Positions 25,896 to 34,105 are shown, numbered from the stretch's first letter. The stretch: DNA of 64,000 nt from Candidatus Poribacteria bacterium (GCA_028820845.1 JAPPII010000031.1:1-64000); one strand, 5' to 3'. Numbers and translations are program-made. Notes: a model not told the origin generated them from the sequence alone.

Positions 25896-26138
25896 ATGAA
25901 ATATAAACGAGTGAGTCTATTTTCCATACTGATTCTCTTCTGTGTTGCAGCTGTGTTTTCAGGGTGCACTGTGTCCTTCACGCAGAACGACAGTCTCCAG
26001 CTCAGTTTATCAGAACCAACAGAGAAAACAATGTCGATTGTCGCTGAATTTGAAGCGAGCGAAGTGGATAATGTCGCCGGTGATGTAACCCAACAAGCCG
26101 GAAGCGTCTGTGCGGGTGGGGCATGTATTATCTATTAG
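25896..26138 (+). CDS. Small lipoprotein-like protein with C-terminal CAGGAC
   Basis: An 80-residue exported protein. ILILFCVAAVFSGC forms a lipoprotein signal with Cys near residue 26. The short mature part is acidic and ends SVCAGGACIIY, placing two cysteines six residues apart near the C-terminus. The ATG follows the DUF362 stop by one base with GAGGTG upstream. Its place as third gene after an exported selenoprotein and a Tat protein suggests a redox partner or substrate; this is inference. I recognise no family. Confidence 0.6.
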   Translation: MKYKRVSLFSILILFCVAAVFSGCTVSFTQNDSLQLSLSEPTEKTMSIVAEFEASEVDNVAGDVTQQAGSVCAGGACIIY

Positions 26139-26149
26139 CGCGCTCTAAA

Positions 26150-26233
26150 GGGTTAATGGTTGTCGGTACAGAACTTTTGTGGCATGCAAACACTAAGCAT
26201 CTACAAGGAAGTTTAACCGACAACCAATAACCC
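26150..26233. repeat. Inverted repeat between convergent genes
   Basis: GGGTTA-AT-GGTTGTCGGT (26150-26167) pairs with ACCGACAACC-AA-TAACCC (26216-26233) over 18 bases with a mismatch. It lies between the convergent lipoprotein and 193-residue genes, where it could also terminate transcription. The GGTTGT/ACAACC text recurs in the repeats near 55261 and 62356. Confidence 0.6.
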
Positions 26234-26287
26234 AGGGAATGCCATGCGGCATTCATACCGTTGATTATAACCAACAACTGATCCCTG

Positions 26288-26869
26288 TTAATCCGCCTTA
26301 ATTTCACCCCAAGTCGTTGTTAGATTCCCTTCTGGGTCCACAGGAAGTACAGTCTCTTCAAGGAAAATAGTCCACATGAGGACTGGATCCCCGATGACTT
26401 CGTCAATACCGAGCAACTCGACTGTTCCATCGTAGGGTTCATTGGATTTGTAGATAAAGTACTCGGTTGGCGCATGCGGTGCGTCAAGCATCAGTATTTC
26501 GCCTGTATCGGTATACCCGTCTGTAAACCAGCCTTTCGGGTCTTGCCCGCGGTCTTCCGGACGTGTGTGTCGGCTATCCCAAGCTTGATAGACGTACGCC
26601 GGTCGGTCGATGTTAAACGTCAACTGATAGTCCTGTCCGCCCGGGCAGTCCGCTGACGTGGAAACCTGCGTGAATCCGAGAAACTCTTTCGGGATATGCG
26701 TAATCGTATAGTCGCGATCGTGGAAAAATTTTCCGCCTTCCTCTAACTCGACGGCTTTATAGATACCCCCTTTATTGTCCTCTATCTCCGTTACCACCAC
26801 TTGCTGCGCGAATACAGTTAACGAAGTCGCGATGAACAAAACAGCTACACAAACATAAGCACGTCTCAT
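26288..26869 (-). CDS. Secreted protein with C-terminal TTTWGEIK motif
   Basis: A 193-residue exported protein with a clear signal peptide (VCVAVLFIATSLTVFAQ). The mature part is predicted beta-rich and unfamiliar, with single cysteine in STSADCPGGQDYQ and many aromatic residues (AYVYQAWDSRHTRPEDRG). It ends GNLTTTWGEIKAD, a variant of the KLATTWGxxK ending of the LamG proteins here, which is the main clue that it uses the same sorting or anchoring route. GGAGG precedes the ATG. It is convergent with the selenoprotein operon. Confidence 0.75.
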   Translation of the reverse strand: MRRAYVCVAVLFIATSLTVFAQQVVVTEIEDNKGGIYKAVELEEGGKFFHDRDYTITHIPKEFLGFTQVSTSADCPGGQDYQLTFNIDRPAYVYQAWDSRHTRPEDRGQDPKGWFTDGYTDTGEILMLDAPHAPTEYFIYKSNEPYDGTVELLGIDEVIGDPVLMWTIFLEETVLPVDPEGNLTTTWGEIKAD

Positions 26870-27012
26870 CTTTGATATTCCTCCGTAATTTCGTTTGCAA
26901 ACCTCGTGGAAAACTTGAAAAAAAACAACATTTATGTCATACTTATTGATTATACAACAATTTTCTTCAATTTACCAAAACAAATTTTCGCTACAGAAAC
27001 AAGGAAACCATA

Positions 27013-27315
27013 ATGGTTGAACACATCGTCTTACTGAAACTAAAATTGGAGGTTACCGAAGCGCAGTTGGAGACCTTGTCCGATGCCCTCTTAGGAATGG
27101 CTGACGAAATTCCGGGTATTGAATCCATAACTGCTGGCACAAACAACAGTCCTGAAGGGAAAAGTCAAGGGTATACGTACGGTTTTATCGTCCGTTTTAC
27201 AGACGAAGCGGCACGCGATGCCTATCTACCACATCCTTTTCACCGTCAGATAGCAAGCGAACATATTCGTCCGCTCGTTGAGGATGTTCTCGTTTTCGAT
27301 TACTCGGTTTTTTAA
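27013..27315 (+). CDS. Dabb-family (stress-responsive alpha/beta barrel) protein
   Basis: A 100-residue protein matching the Dabb ferredoxin-like fold: start MVEHIVLLKLKLEVTEAQ, a middle strand YGFIVRFTDEAARDAYLPHP and an end VEDVLVFDYSVF. The histidines in EHIVLLK and LPHPFHRQI are the usual ones. Such proteins dimerise; functions range from polyketide cyclisation to stress response, mostly unknown. It is a single gene with AAGGA upstream. Confidence 0.85.
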   Translation: MVEHIVLLKLKLEVTEAQLETLSDALLGMADEIPGIESITAGTNNSPEGKSQGYTYGFIVRFTDEAARDAYLPHPFHRQIASEHIRPLVEDVLVFDYSVF

Positions 27316-27361
27316 ATTAGCACCAAGTGTCGTTCAAGTGCCCTGGGCGGGGGTACGGTTC

Positions 27362-27401
27362 GCCACGCGCCGTTGTTGCGTGGCTGCTGGCACTGGCCAA
27401 G
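27362..27401. repeat. Hairpin repeat, copy 1
   Basis: Arms GCCACGC (27362-27368) and GCGTGGC (27378-27384) enclose GCCGTTGTT; TGCTGGCACTGGCCAAG follows. A copy with a different but still paired stem is at 48608-48647. Outer arms AAGTGTC (27325-27331) and GACACTT (27410-27416) flank this copy. Confidence 0.6.
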
Positions 27402-27443
27402 ATTTAAGAGACACTTCATTTCTTATCCCGTGGAGGTTAATAG

Positions 27444-28832
27444 ATGAGTTGGAACATAGTAGTGGTTGTTTCGGATACACTGCGAACAGCATATCTCAGT
27501 CCTTATGGCAACGATTGGATTCATACACCGAATTTGGCACAGTTTGCCGAACAGAGCGTCAGATTTACAAACGCGCATCCGGAATGTTTACCGACAATCC
27601 CGACGCGCCGTACACTACATACCGGTAGACGTGCCTATCCCTTCAGCACTTATACACCCGTGCCGTGGGACAACGTTTATACCCCCGGCTGGCAACCCAT
27701 GTCTGCTGACGAACCCGCAATCGCTGAATCACTTGTCCGAAACGGGTATCACACCGGCTTCTTTGCCGATGTCCCGCACTATTTCGTGCCGGGTATGAAC
27801 TTTACGCGAGGCTTCCAGCAGTGGGAATTCGTCCGGGGTCAAGCCGAGGATAGGTATCGGGGCGCTGCACACGCTGATCCCGCGCTCATCTCTCGTTACC
27901 GTGGAAATCCAGAACGCATTCGCGCCCATATTGTGAACGTCCAACCCGAACGTCCGGAGGAGACGTGGCACGCCGCGAGGTTATTCCGCTCCGCCATCGA
28001 ATTCGTCGAACACAACCATAAAAATACGCCATTTTATCTCTATGTCGATAGTTTCACACCGCACGAGACATGGGAAGCACCCATCCACTACTACGATCTC
28101 TACGGCAAACGCGAAGATCGCGAGCCTATCTGTCTCAATCTTCCCTACGGTTCACTCAACGATAAGGAACTTGAAGATAGACTCCCAAGCGTTAAAGCCA
28201 ATTACGCCGGTTTGGTAACGCTCGTGGATACATGGTTCGGAAAATTGGTGGATACCATTGATCGTCTTGGATTGCGCGAGAACACACTCATCATTTTCCT
28301 TGCAGACCATGGGACAAACTTTGCAGAGAATCCAGACAAAGCCACAGGAAAACCCGCTAACTTCATGTATCCGGGCACAATGGATATTCCGATGATGGTT
28401 AGCCATCCGTCAGGTGTCAATGCCGGTACGACCTGCGATGAATTCGTCTATACGCTCGATGTGCCTGCTACTGTGATGGCAGCCAGCCAAGTTGAACCTG
28501 CCGGTGAAATACAAGGGCAGAACCTATTATCACTCGTAGAAGGAAAAAACGGCTGGGAATCTCGTGAGTACCTCACCTGTCGCTATGTCAACTCCGTTTG
28601 GTATAAAGACGCGAGGAGCTGGTATTTCTCCAGCGTTGACTTCCAGGACGATGTCCGACTGTTTGACCTTGAGGCAGATGTAGCGTGTCAACACAATATC
28701 GTTGACCAAGGTGCTGATCGGATCGCGCTTGCGAAAGAGCGGATTTTAGCCGATGCGAATGGACACTTGCCGCACTACAAACGACAAGGTAGAACGGATG
28801 CCCTCGGCAGACCGCAATTCGCAGAGGCGTAA
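27444..28832 (+). CDS. Sulfatase-fold (alkaline phosphatase superfamily) enzyme with Thr at the formylglycine position
   Basis: A 462-residue protein of the type I sulfatase fold: N-terminal strand NIVVVVSDTLR, nucleophile loop near 51-61 and metal-binding LADHG near 286. The usual C-x-P-S-R is TIPTR (Thr51), followed by the conserved RTLHTGR. The usual paired Asp at the N-terminal metal site is SD (Ser10-Asp11). With no Cys or Ser to convert to formylglycine, a true sulfatase is unlikely; a phosphodiesterase or phosphonate-type hydrolase with Thr nucleophile, or an inactive homologue, are alternatives. No signal peptide is seen, so it acts in the cytoplasm. GGAGG lies seven bases upstream. 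Confidence 0.8.
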   Translation: MSWNIVVVVSDTLRTAYLSPYGNDWIHTPNLAQFAEQSVRFTNAHPECLPTIPTRRTLHTGRRAYPFSTYTPVPWDNVYTPGWQPMSADEPAIAESLVRNGYHTGFFADVPHYFVPGMNFTRGFQQWEFVRGQAEDRYRGAAHADPALISRYRGNPERIRAHIVNVQPERPEETWHAARLFRSAIEFVEHNHKNTPFYLYVDSFTPHETWEAPIHYYDLYGKREDREPICLNLPYGSLNDKELEDRLPSVKANYAGLVTLVDTWFGKLVDTIDRLGLRENTLIIFLADHGTNFAENPDKATGKPANFMYPGTMDIPMMVSHPSGVNAGTTCDEFVYTLDVPATVMAASQVEPAGEIQGQNLLSLVEGKNGWESREYLTCRYVNSVWYKDARSWYFSSVDFQDDVRLFDLEADVACQHNIVDQGADRIALAKERILADANGHLPHYKRQGRTDALGRPQFAEA

Positions 28833-28846
28833 CCTTTGGAAAAAGG

Positions 28847-29134
28847 ATGCACGTTATTAGCAAAAAGGCACTGCGCGAATTCTGGGAAAAACATCCTAAC
28901 AGTCAAACGCCGCTTAGGCGTTGGTTCACACTTATCACCAAGAGTTCGTTTGGAAATTTTATTGAATTGCGCGCAGTGTTTCCAAGCGTAGATTTTGTTG
29001 ACAATTTGGCTGTGTTTAACATCGGCGGCAATAAATATCGATTGATTGTCTCCATTCATTTCAATCGCGGAAAAGTCTATGTTCGCCATGTGCTAACACA
29101 TGATGAATATAACAGAGGAGAATGGAAAACATGA
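28847..29134 (+). CDS. higB: HigB-like mRNA interferase toxin
   Basis: A 95-residue RelE-superfamily toxin of the HigB type. Typical elements are MHVISKKALREFWEKHP, then LRRWFTLI, NLAVFNIGGNKYRLIVSI and the end HVLTHDEYNRGEWK. It would cleave mRNA on the ribosome. As usual for HigBA the toxin gene comes first, and its stop overlaps the antitoxin ATG by the sequence ATGA. Confidence 0.9.
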   Translation: MHVISKKALREFWEKHPNSQTPLRRWFTLITKSSFGNFIELRAVFPSVDFVDNLAVFNIGGNKYRLIVSIHFNRGKVYVRHVLTHDEYNRGEWKT

Positions 29135-29529
29135 GCGTTATTGCAGAAGATATTCAGATACACTGGCGTATCGTTCAACCTCTCTTTTCGATTCGTGATG
29201 AAAAAGAATATGATAAAGCTATTGCCACATTAGACGCGTTGATTGATGAAGTGGGGACCGACGAGCAACACCCACTTTATGAACTCCTTGATACACTCGG
29301 CACAATTGTCGACGCCTACGAGGAGAAACATCATCCAATCCCTGAGTGTAGTGGTGTTGAAGTGCTTAAGTTTTTAATGGAAGAACACCAACTTGAACCC
29401 TCAGACCTGCCTGCACTCGGTTCTCCTGATGCTGTCAAGGAGATTCTTAAAGGTGAACGGGATTTGACAGTCACGCACATTCACACTTTAGCAGAGACTT
29501 TTAAAGTCTCACCGGCAGTGTTTCTATGA
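29131..29529 (+). CDS. higA: HigA-like antitoxin
   Basis: A 132-residue antitoxin. The C-terminal half has a helix-turn-helix (GSPDAVKEILKGERDLTVTH) that should bind the operon promoter; the N-terminal half (IRDEKEYDKAIATLDALIDE and HPLYELLDTLGTIVDAYEE) is the toxin-neutralising part of this family. I chose the ATG at 29131 because it overlaps the toxin stop and has GGAG at ten bases; the ATG at 29122 is too close to it. Confidence 0.88.
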   Translation: MSVIAEDIQIHWRIVQPLFSIRDEKEYDKAIATLDALIDEVGTDEQHPLYELLDTLGTIVDAYEEKHHPIPECSGVEVLKFLMEEHQLEPSDLPALGSPDAVKEILKGERDLTVTHIHTLAETFKVSPAVFL

Positions 29530-29556
29530 GATCGGTTCCGAGAATGAGGATACCCA

Positions 29557-31386
29557 ATGGAGACCCAATTTTCCCAACTTAGCTATCACCTATACGTCCA
29601 TCACGGACATGTCAACACAGGCATTCTCCGCGACGGAAATCGGGCACTCCTCATTGACCCAAGTGGTACAACCCTCCACACGACACTCACAGAACTCGGT
29701 ATCACCGGTATTGATCAGGTGCTTTTCACTCACCACCATCGTGATAACACATCAGGGTTTTCGATACCTGATAACACCCGTGTCGGCATCCCAGCGAAAG
29801 AGGCGGCGTGGTTCAGCGAGGTCAAGACTTTTTGGAACGATCCGCAATACCGATGGCACCTCTACAACTACCATCCACACAATCTCATGCTCGCCAACGC
29901 CATCCGTGTAGCCGATACATACATCGAAGGGACAGAGATTCAGTGGGGGGCAGCCTCATTGAAAGTCCTTGAGACACCCGGACATACTGATGGAAGTGTC
30001 ACCTACCTTATCGCTGTTGACGGTGAACGTTTCGCGTTCTCTGGCGATCTCATTTACGACGAAGGGCAATTGTGGGAACTCTACAGTTTGCAAAAGGGAC
30101 AACAGACGAGCGATTATCACGGGTTTCTCGGCGCGAGAAATGAACTAACGGAGAGCCTTGAAAAGATTCGCGACGCATCGCCGACAGCACTCATTCCGAC
30201 ACACGGCGTTGTTATGAGAGATCCCGATAAGGCAATTGACGTACTTCTTCATCGATTAGCAGACTGCTACGATAGATACGTCGCGATTTCCGCACTTCGG
30301 CACTACTTTCCGAAACTCTTTAGTGAGTTCGAGGGACGCACCGGACACATGCCTATCCGAGAAGGTAAGCCGCCTCCCGAATTTTTGCGTCACTTCGGGA
30401 CGACGTGGCTCATCATCTCCGAAACCGGCGAGGCGTTCGTGATGGATTGCGGTTCACCGAATGTCATCAAACAGATCCAGCAGTTGCAAACAGGTGGCGA
30501 CATTTCAGAGGTCACACAGTTTTGGGTAACGCACTATCACGATGACCATGTTGACGCTATTCCCGAATTCCAAGCGACTTTTCCTTGTGAAACGATAACA
30601 GATTCAGTCGTCGCAGAGGTTATCACAAATCCAATAGGATTCCGCCTCCCCTGCATTTCACCTGCCGTCACGCGAGTTGATCGCATCACCCACGACGGCG
30701 ATGCGTGGCAGTGGAACGAGTTCACGATGACCGCCTACCATTTTCCGGGACAGACCTATTATCACGCCGGTCTACTCGTTGAGGGACACGGCGTACGGAT
30801 GTTCTTTGGTGGTGACTCCTTCACAATGTCGGGAATTGACGACTACTGTTCCGGCAACCGGAACCTACTCGGTGAGGATGTCGGCTATGAAAAATGTATA
30901 CGCCTGATTCAGCAACTCAAACCCACGCATATTTTCAACTGCCATGTCAATCCTGCGTTCGATTTTACTGATGCCGAAATTGAATGTATGTTGGACACAC
31001 TCGCTGAACGTGAAAAATGCTACACTGTCCTCTTTCCGTGGGACCATGCCAACTACGGTATGGACGAACATTGGGTCCGCTGCTATCCTTATGAACAGGA
31101 AATCACACCCGGGGAAACGGCACAGTTACGCGTGGAGATAACGAACCACTCATCTGAACCGCGTACAGCAACTGCTCAACCGATGCTGCCGCCAGCGTGG
31201 GATGTGGGAATTGACCCTGCACACACAACTATCCCACCGAAAACAGATGGACACATCGACTTCTCAATTCCGATTCCACGGCACTGTGAAGCATTGGGAA
31301 GAATTGTCATCCCCGTAGACCTCACTTATAACGCGCGTCCGCTCGGTCAATTCCGAGAAGCAATCTTCGTTCTTGTAGGAGGTTAA
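29557..31386 (+). CDS. Tandem metallo-beta-lactamase-fold hydrolase
   Basis: A 609-residue protein with two MBL domains in series. Domain 1 (about 10-240) has HHHRDN at 59-64 instead of HxHxDH, plus TPGHTDGS and PTHG. Domain 2 (about 280-500) has the full HYHDDH near 326 with later GGDSF and NCHVNP. About 100 residues of beta-sandwich type follow (QEITPGETAQLRVEITNHS). The second domain should bind two metals; the first lacks one His ligand. The role is unknown. It begins the run MBL-VOC-PhyH-CxxC protein, all closely spaced, suggesting one catabolic or protective operon. Confidence 0.82.
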   Translation: METQFSQLSYHLYVHHGHVNTGILRDGNRALLIDPSGTTLHTTLTELGITGIDQVLFTHHHRDNTSGFSIPDNTRVGIPAKEAAWFSEVKTFWNDPQYRWHLYNYHPHNLMLANAIRVADTYIEGTEIQWGAASLKVLETPGHTDGSVTYLIAVDGERFAFSGDLIYDEGQLWELYSLQKGQQTSDYHGFLGARNELTESLEKIRDASPTALIPTHGVVMRDPDKAIDVLLHRLADCYDRYVAISALRHYFPKLFSEFEGRTGHMPIREGKPPPEFLRHFGTTWLIISETGEAFVMDCGSPNVIKQIQQLQTGGDISEVTQFWVTHYHDDHVDAIPEFQATFPCETITDSVVAEVITNPIGFRLPCISPAVTRVDRITHDGDAWQWNEFTMTAYHFPGQTYYHAGLLVEGHGVRMFFGGDSFTMSGIDDYCSGNRNLLGEDVGYEKCIRLIQQLKPTHIFNCHVNPAFDFTDAEIECMLDTLAEREKCYTVLFPWDHANYGMDEHWVRCYPYEQEITPGETAQLRVEITNHSSEPRTATAQPMLPPAWDVGIDPAHTTIPPKTDGHIDFSIPIPRHCEALGRIVIPVDLTYNARPLGQFREAIFVLVGG

Positions 31387-31392
31387 AAATCT

Positions 31393-31812
31393 GTGCTAAA
31401 TTTATCGCATCCGACTATTGACATCGCTATTACCTGTAGCAATTTCAGCGAATCGCTGGACTTCTATCACAACAAGTTGGGACTTGAGATTGTATTGGAA
31501 TTGGAGATTCCAGAGGCTCTCGCGCGCGACGTAGGGCTCGCACCGACAGGCTTTCGTCAGGTGCGTCTTAAGGCAGGCAACACACTCATAAAACTGATGG
31601 ACATCGAATCATCACCACCGACACCGACAGGCGCATTCTCCGCAGGTGTCCGTTGGCTCACCTTTTTCGTTAACGATATTCAACAGACCATTGAAAACCT
31701 AAAACAGAAGGGTGTCGAATTCTTATCCGAACCCATAAGCGCGCCTGATGCGGTAGGTGTCGCATGCGCAAAGGATCCAGACGGCATCCTGATTGAACTC
31801 GTCGAAATATAA
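31393..31812 (+). CDS. VOC-family (glyoxalase/dioxygenase fold) protein
   Basis: A 139-residue single-chain VOC protein: IDIAITCSNFSESLDFYHNK, LGLEIVLELE, then FFVNDIQQTIENLKQKG and the end KDPDGILIELVEI. The glutamate in LIELVE and residues near the start match typical metal positions (His replaced by Asp in TIDIAI). It starts with GTG, ten bases after AGGAGG, and seven bases after the MBL gene. It may be a lyase, isomerase or dioxygenase; the substrate is not predictable. Confidence 0.83.
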   Translation: MLNLSHPTIDIAITCSNFSESLDFYHNKLGLEIVLELEIPEALARDVGLAPTGFRQVRLKAGNTLIKLMDIESSPPTPTGAFSAGVRWLTFFVNDIQQTIENLKQKGVEFLSEPISAPDAVGVACAKDPDGILIELVEI

Positions 31813-31820
31813 GATAGATT

Positions 31821-32705
31821 ATGAAAGTACTAACTGACTCTCAAATCCACGATTTTAACGAAAACGGCTATCTGTTACTTGAAGGTGCCCTTGCACCCGA
31901 CGATTTAAATCCACTCATTGCCGAGTTTGAAGAAATTGTCGATACCGGCGCAGCAGAACTGTATGCTGCAGGTGAAATCGACTCCGAATTCAAAACAGAA
32001 GGCTTTGATACGCGTTTGGCAAAAATTACGGCACAATCTTCGACTGTGTTTCAGAAAGTGTTCAGCGGTGCACACACAGGTCCAGCACTCTTCGACCTAC
32101 TCATCAATCCAAAACTGCTGGACATTGCCGAATCGCTTGTCGGACCCGAGATTATGTGTCATCCGGCATACCGAGTGCGTCCGAAACTCCCTGAACACGA
32201 TCGCACGCTCGTCCCATGGCATCAGGACGCGGGTTATATGGAGCCTAAATGTGACTCGGTTTTACAACTCACAATCTGGATTCCGTTGATAGATGCGACT
32301 GTTGAAAACGGATGCATGGAAGTCATCCCGCACGCTCATCGGGACGGCGTGTTCCGACATCGTCATTCTGAACGTTTTTATCTTGAAATACCGGATGATG
32401 CATTACCCGAAGTCAATCCGGTTGTGGTTCCTGTCAAGTTCGGCAGTGTCCTCCTGCTTACCAACCTCACCCCCCATCGCTCCATTCCAAACGTTAGCCA
32501 TCAGGTTCGATGGAGTGTAGATTCGCGCTATCAGGACGCTGCGAAACCGACCGGTTATCAACCGGAAGCAGGTTTTCTCGCACGGAGCAAAAGACATCCA
32601 GAAGACGTTGTCACCACACCTGAAGAATTTAAACGCATTCGCGACGAACATCAACCCGGACCGGGTCCAAATCGCTGGGCAAAGAAGGAGGCAAACGATG
32701 CGTAA
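31821..32705 (+). CDS. Phytanoyl-CoA dioxygenase (PhyH) family protein
   Basis: A 294-residue Fe(II)/2-oxoglutarate oxygenase. The iron site is complete: WHQDAGYM (H-x-D) and the distal histidine in LTPHRSIPNVS, with the 2-oxoglutarate-binding Arg in VRWSVDSRY. It starts with the usual FNENGYLLLEGAL. The real substrate in bacteria is rarely phytanoyl-CoA; hydroxylation of small metabolites is common. It overlaps the following gene by eight bases. Confidence 0.9.
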   Translation: MKVLTDSQIHDFNENGYLLLEGALAPDDLNPLIAEFEEIVDTGAAELYAAGEIDSEFKTEGFDTRLAKITAQSSTVFQKVFSGAHTGPALFDLLINPKLLDIAESLVGPEIMCHPAYRVRPKLPEHDRTLVPWHQDAGYMEPKCDSVLQLTIWIPLIDATVENGCMEVIPHAHRDGVFRHRHSERFYLEIPDDALPEVNPVVVPVKFGSVLLLTNLTPHRSIPNVSHQVRWSVDSRYQDAAKPTGYQPEAGFLARSKRHPEDVVTTPEEFKRIRDEHQPGPGPNRWAKKEANDA

Positions 32706-33189
32706 TTTTCAAATATTGGTTCCCTTTCTCATCATCTTGAGTCTATTGATGAGCGGAGCCACACCGCCAACGGAAGAGCAAAAACCAAAGGAAGTTGAAC
32801 TCCGAGGAAATATTGTCTGCTTAGCGGAAGAGATGCACGCGCACTACAATGTCGAACTCTTTAAAACCCATCCGCATTTATATGGGGTCAAGACGGAGGC
32901 AGGCAAATACTACACGCTTTTGCGTACATCGTTAGCTGAGGCATTCTTTGTTGACGAGCGACTGCATGAGAAAGACTTAATCATTAACGGGCGCGTCTTT
33001 CCAAATACGCAACTGCTGGAGGTTATCCGATTCTCTTCCATTAAGGATGGCGTTGTACATGAGCTCTACTACTACTGCGATACGTGCTACATCCGCGCCG
33101 TTGCACCGGGGGATTGCGACTGTTGCCAAGCACCGGTTGTACTCATTGAGAAGCCGCTAAATGTCGATTCAATAATACCGTCGCCGTAG
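32698..33189 (+). CDS. Exported protein with C-terminal cysteine cluster
   Basis: A 163-residue protein. MRNFQILVPFLIILSLLMSG is a signal sequence. The mature part seems a small beta domain (ELRGNIVCLAEEM, then GKYYTLLRT, DLIINGRVF). It ends with CDTCYIRAVAPGDCDCCQ, a CxxC plus CDCC group that could bind zinc or a cluster. The ATG lies inside the end of the PhyH gene, giving translational coupling. I do not recognise a named family. Confidence 0.65.
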   Translation: MRNFQILVPFLIILSLLMSGATPPTEEQKPKEVELRGNIVCLAEEMHAHYNVELFKTHPHLYGVKTEAGKYYTLLRTSLAEAFFVDERLHEKDLIINGRVFPNTQLLEVIRFSSIKDGVVHELYYYCDTCYIRAVAPGDCDCCQAPVVLIEKPLNVDSIIPSP

Positions 33190-33470
33190 GCAGATTCTTG
33201 TGCCGCATTATTATAAAATTTACGGACTGGAAGTCCATGTCCTCAGGTGAGGGAGGAAAGTCCGTCCTTGTCAAAGTTCGTAAGTTTGGATACTATCCAT
33301 TGACCGCTGAAAGCACAATGACCTGAACACCAACAATCAACCGAAAACCGAAAAATATTGCGTTTTCCTTCAGAATTGTGATATTGTTATACTACAACAC
33401 AAGTTGCGACATATTTATTCTCACTGCAAAACAATAGCACGCCGCCAGAGGATGGGAAAGGGGCTAACTC
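33190..33470. other. 281-bp intergenic stretch with hairpin
   Basis: No gene is seen. GGACT-GGA-AGTCC at about 33223-33235 forms a small hairpin, followed by GAGGAAAGTCCG, which looks like the 5' core of RNase P RNA, but the rest of that RNA is absent. The part near 33345-33400 is AT-rich and could hold the promoter of the mazEF-like pair. Confidence 0.5.
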
Positions 33471-33722
33471 ATGAAAAAATCGAATTGTCCACCCGCGAAA
33501 ATTACAAGCAAGGAGCCAAAACTCGACCTATGGAGCGATAAGGTTGAAACACCAAACAGCAACATTCCACCCAAGAAAGAACGGCGGGGACCCGTGCCGC
33601 CTCCGAATTATACATTAGAGGAACTCTTAGCTAAAGTACCAGAACCTACAACCAGAGAACCAGAACCCTGTGCCTCCGCTGAAGTCAATACGGGACCGCC
33701 AGTAGGCAAAGAAGTATGGTGA
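33471..33722 (+). CDS. MazE-like antitoxin lacking the AbrB DNA-binding domain
   Basis: An 83-residue protein. Only the C-terminal half is MazE-like: PNYTLEELLAKVPEPT and the end GPPVGKEVW match the toxin-wrapping tail of MazE/ChpAI antitoxins. The expected N-terminal swapped-hairpin DNA-binding domain is missing; in its place is a Lys/Pro-rich, probably disordered stretch with a cysteine (KKSNCPPAKITSKEPKLDLW). It overlaps the MazF gene by seven bases. Neutralisation may work, but direct autoregulation by this protein seems unlikely. Confidence 0.7.
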   Translation: MKKSNCPPAKITSKEPKLDLWSDKVETPNSNIPPKKERRGPVPPPNYTLEELLAKVPEPTTREPEPCASAEVNTGPPVGKEVW

Positions 33723-34105
33723 GATTAACTATGTACGTTCCACGACATGGTGACGTAGTGTGGATTGACTTCAATCCACAAGCAGGACACGAGCAAGCAA
33801 AAGAGCGTCCGGCCCTTGTCGTATCTGAAGAACTCTACAATCGCAGATTGTGGTTGGCGATCATGTGTCCCATTACAACGAGTCGGAAGCCTTATCGTGT
33901 AGACCTTGATGTGTCAATCCCCCCAGGGGTAGAAATTCGCAACAGGGATAATACCGGTATTCTTGAACTCACCGGAGTCATCCAAGCCGATCACATTAAG
34001 AGTCTGGATTGGTGGGAAAGACGCGCCAAGTACGCAGGTGACATGCCAGATGCAACGATAATTCAAGTTTTGCAAATAGTTGGAAAACTTGTAAAAATTT
34101 GGTGA
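33716..34105 (+). CDS. mazF: MazF-like endoribonuclease toxin
   Basis: A 129-residue MazF/PemK toxin. YVPRHGDVVWIDFNPQAGHE, then ERPALVVSEELYN and TGVIQADHIKSLDW are typical of the family, with the catalytic Arg in KERPA and Thr in CPITTS. It would cut mRNA at short motifs. Start at 33716 (overlapping the antitoxin) or at 33731, which gives the family-like MYVPRHGD start with GGTGAG upstream. Confidence 0.9.
   Translation: MVRLTMYVPRHGDVVWIDFNPQAGHEQAKERPALVVSEELYNRRLWLAIMCPITTSRKPYRVDLDVSIPPGVEIRNRDNTGILELTGVIQADHIKSLDWWERRAKYAGDMPDATIIQVLQIVGKLVKIW

Noticed and set aside
26896..26911. Sigma54-like box upstream of the gene at 26288-26869 (minus strand)
   Set aside because: It reads TTCCAC-N5-TTGCA; the invariant GG of the -24 element is missing.
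33220..33300. GAGGAAAGTCCG resembling the 5' core of RNase P RNA
   Set aside because: The other conserved cores and the 3' end of RNase P RNA are absent in the 280-base gap, so it is a chance match or a small fragment.
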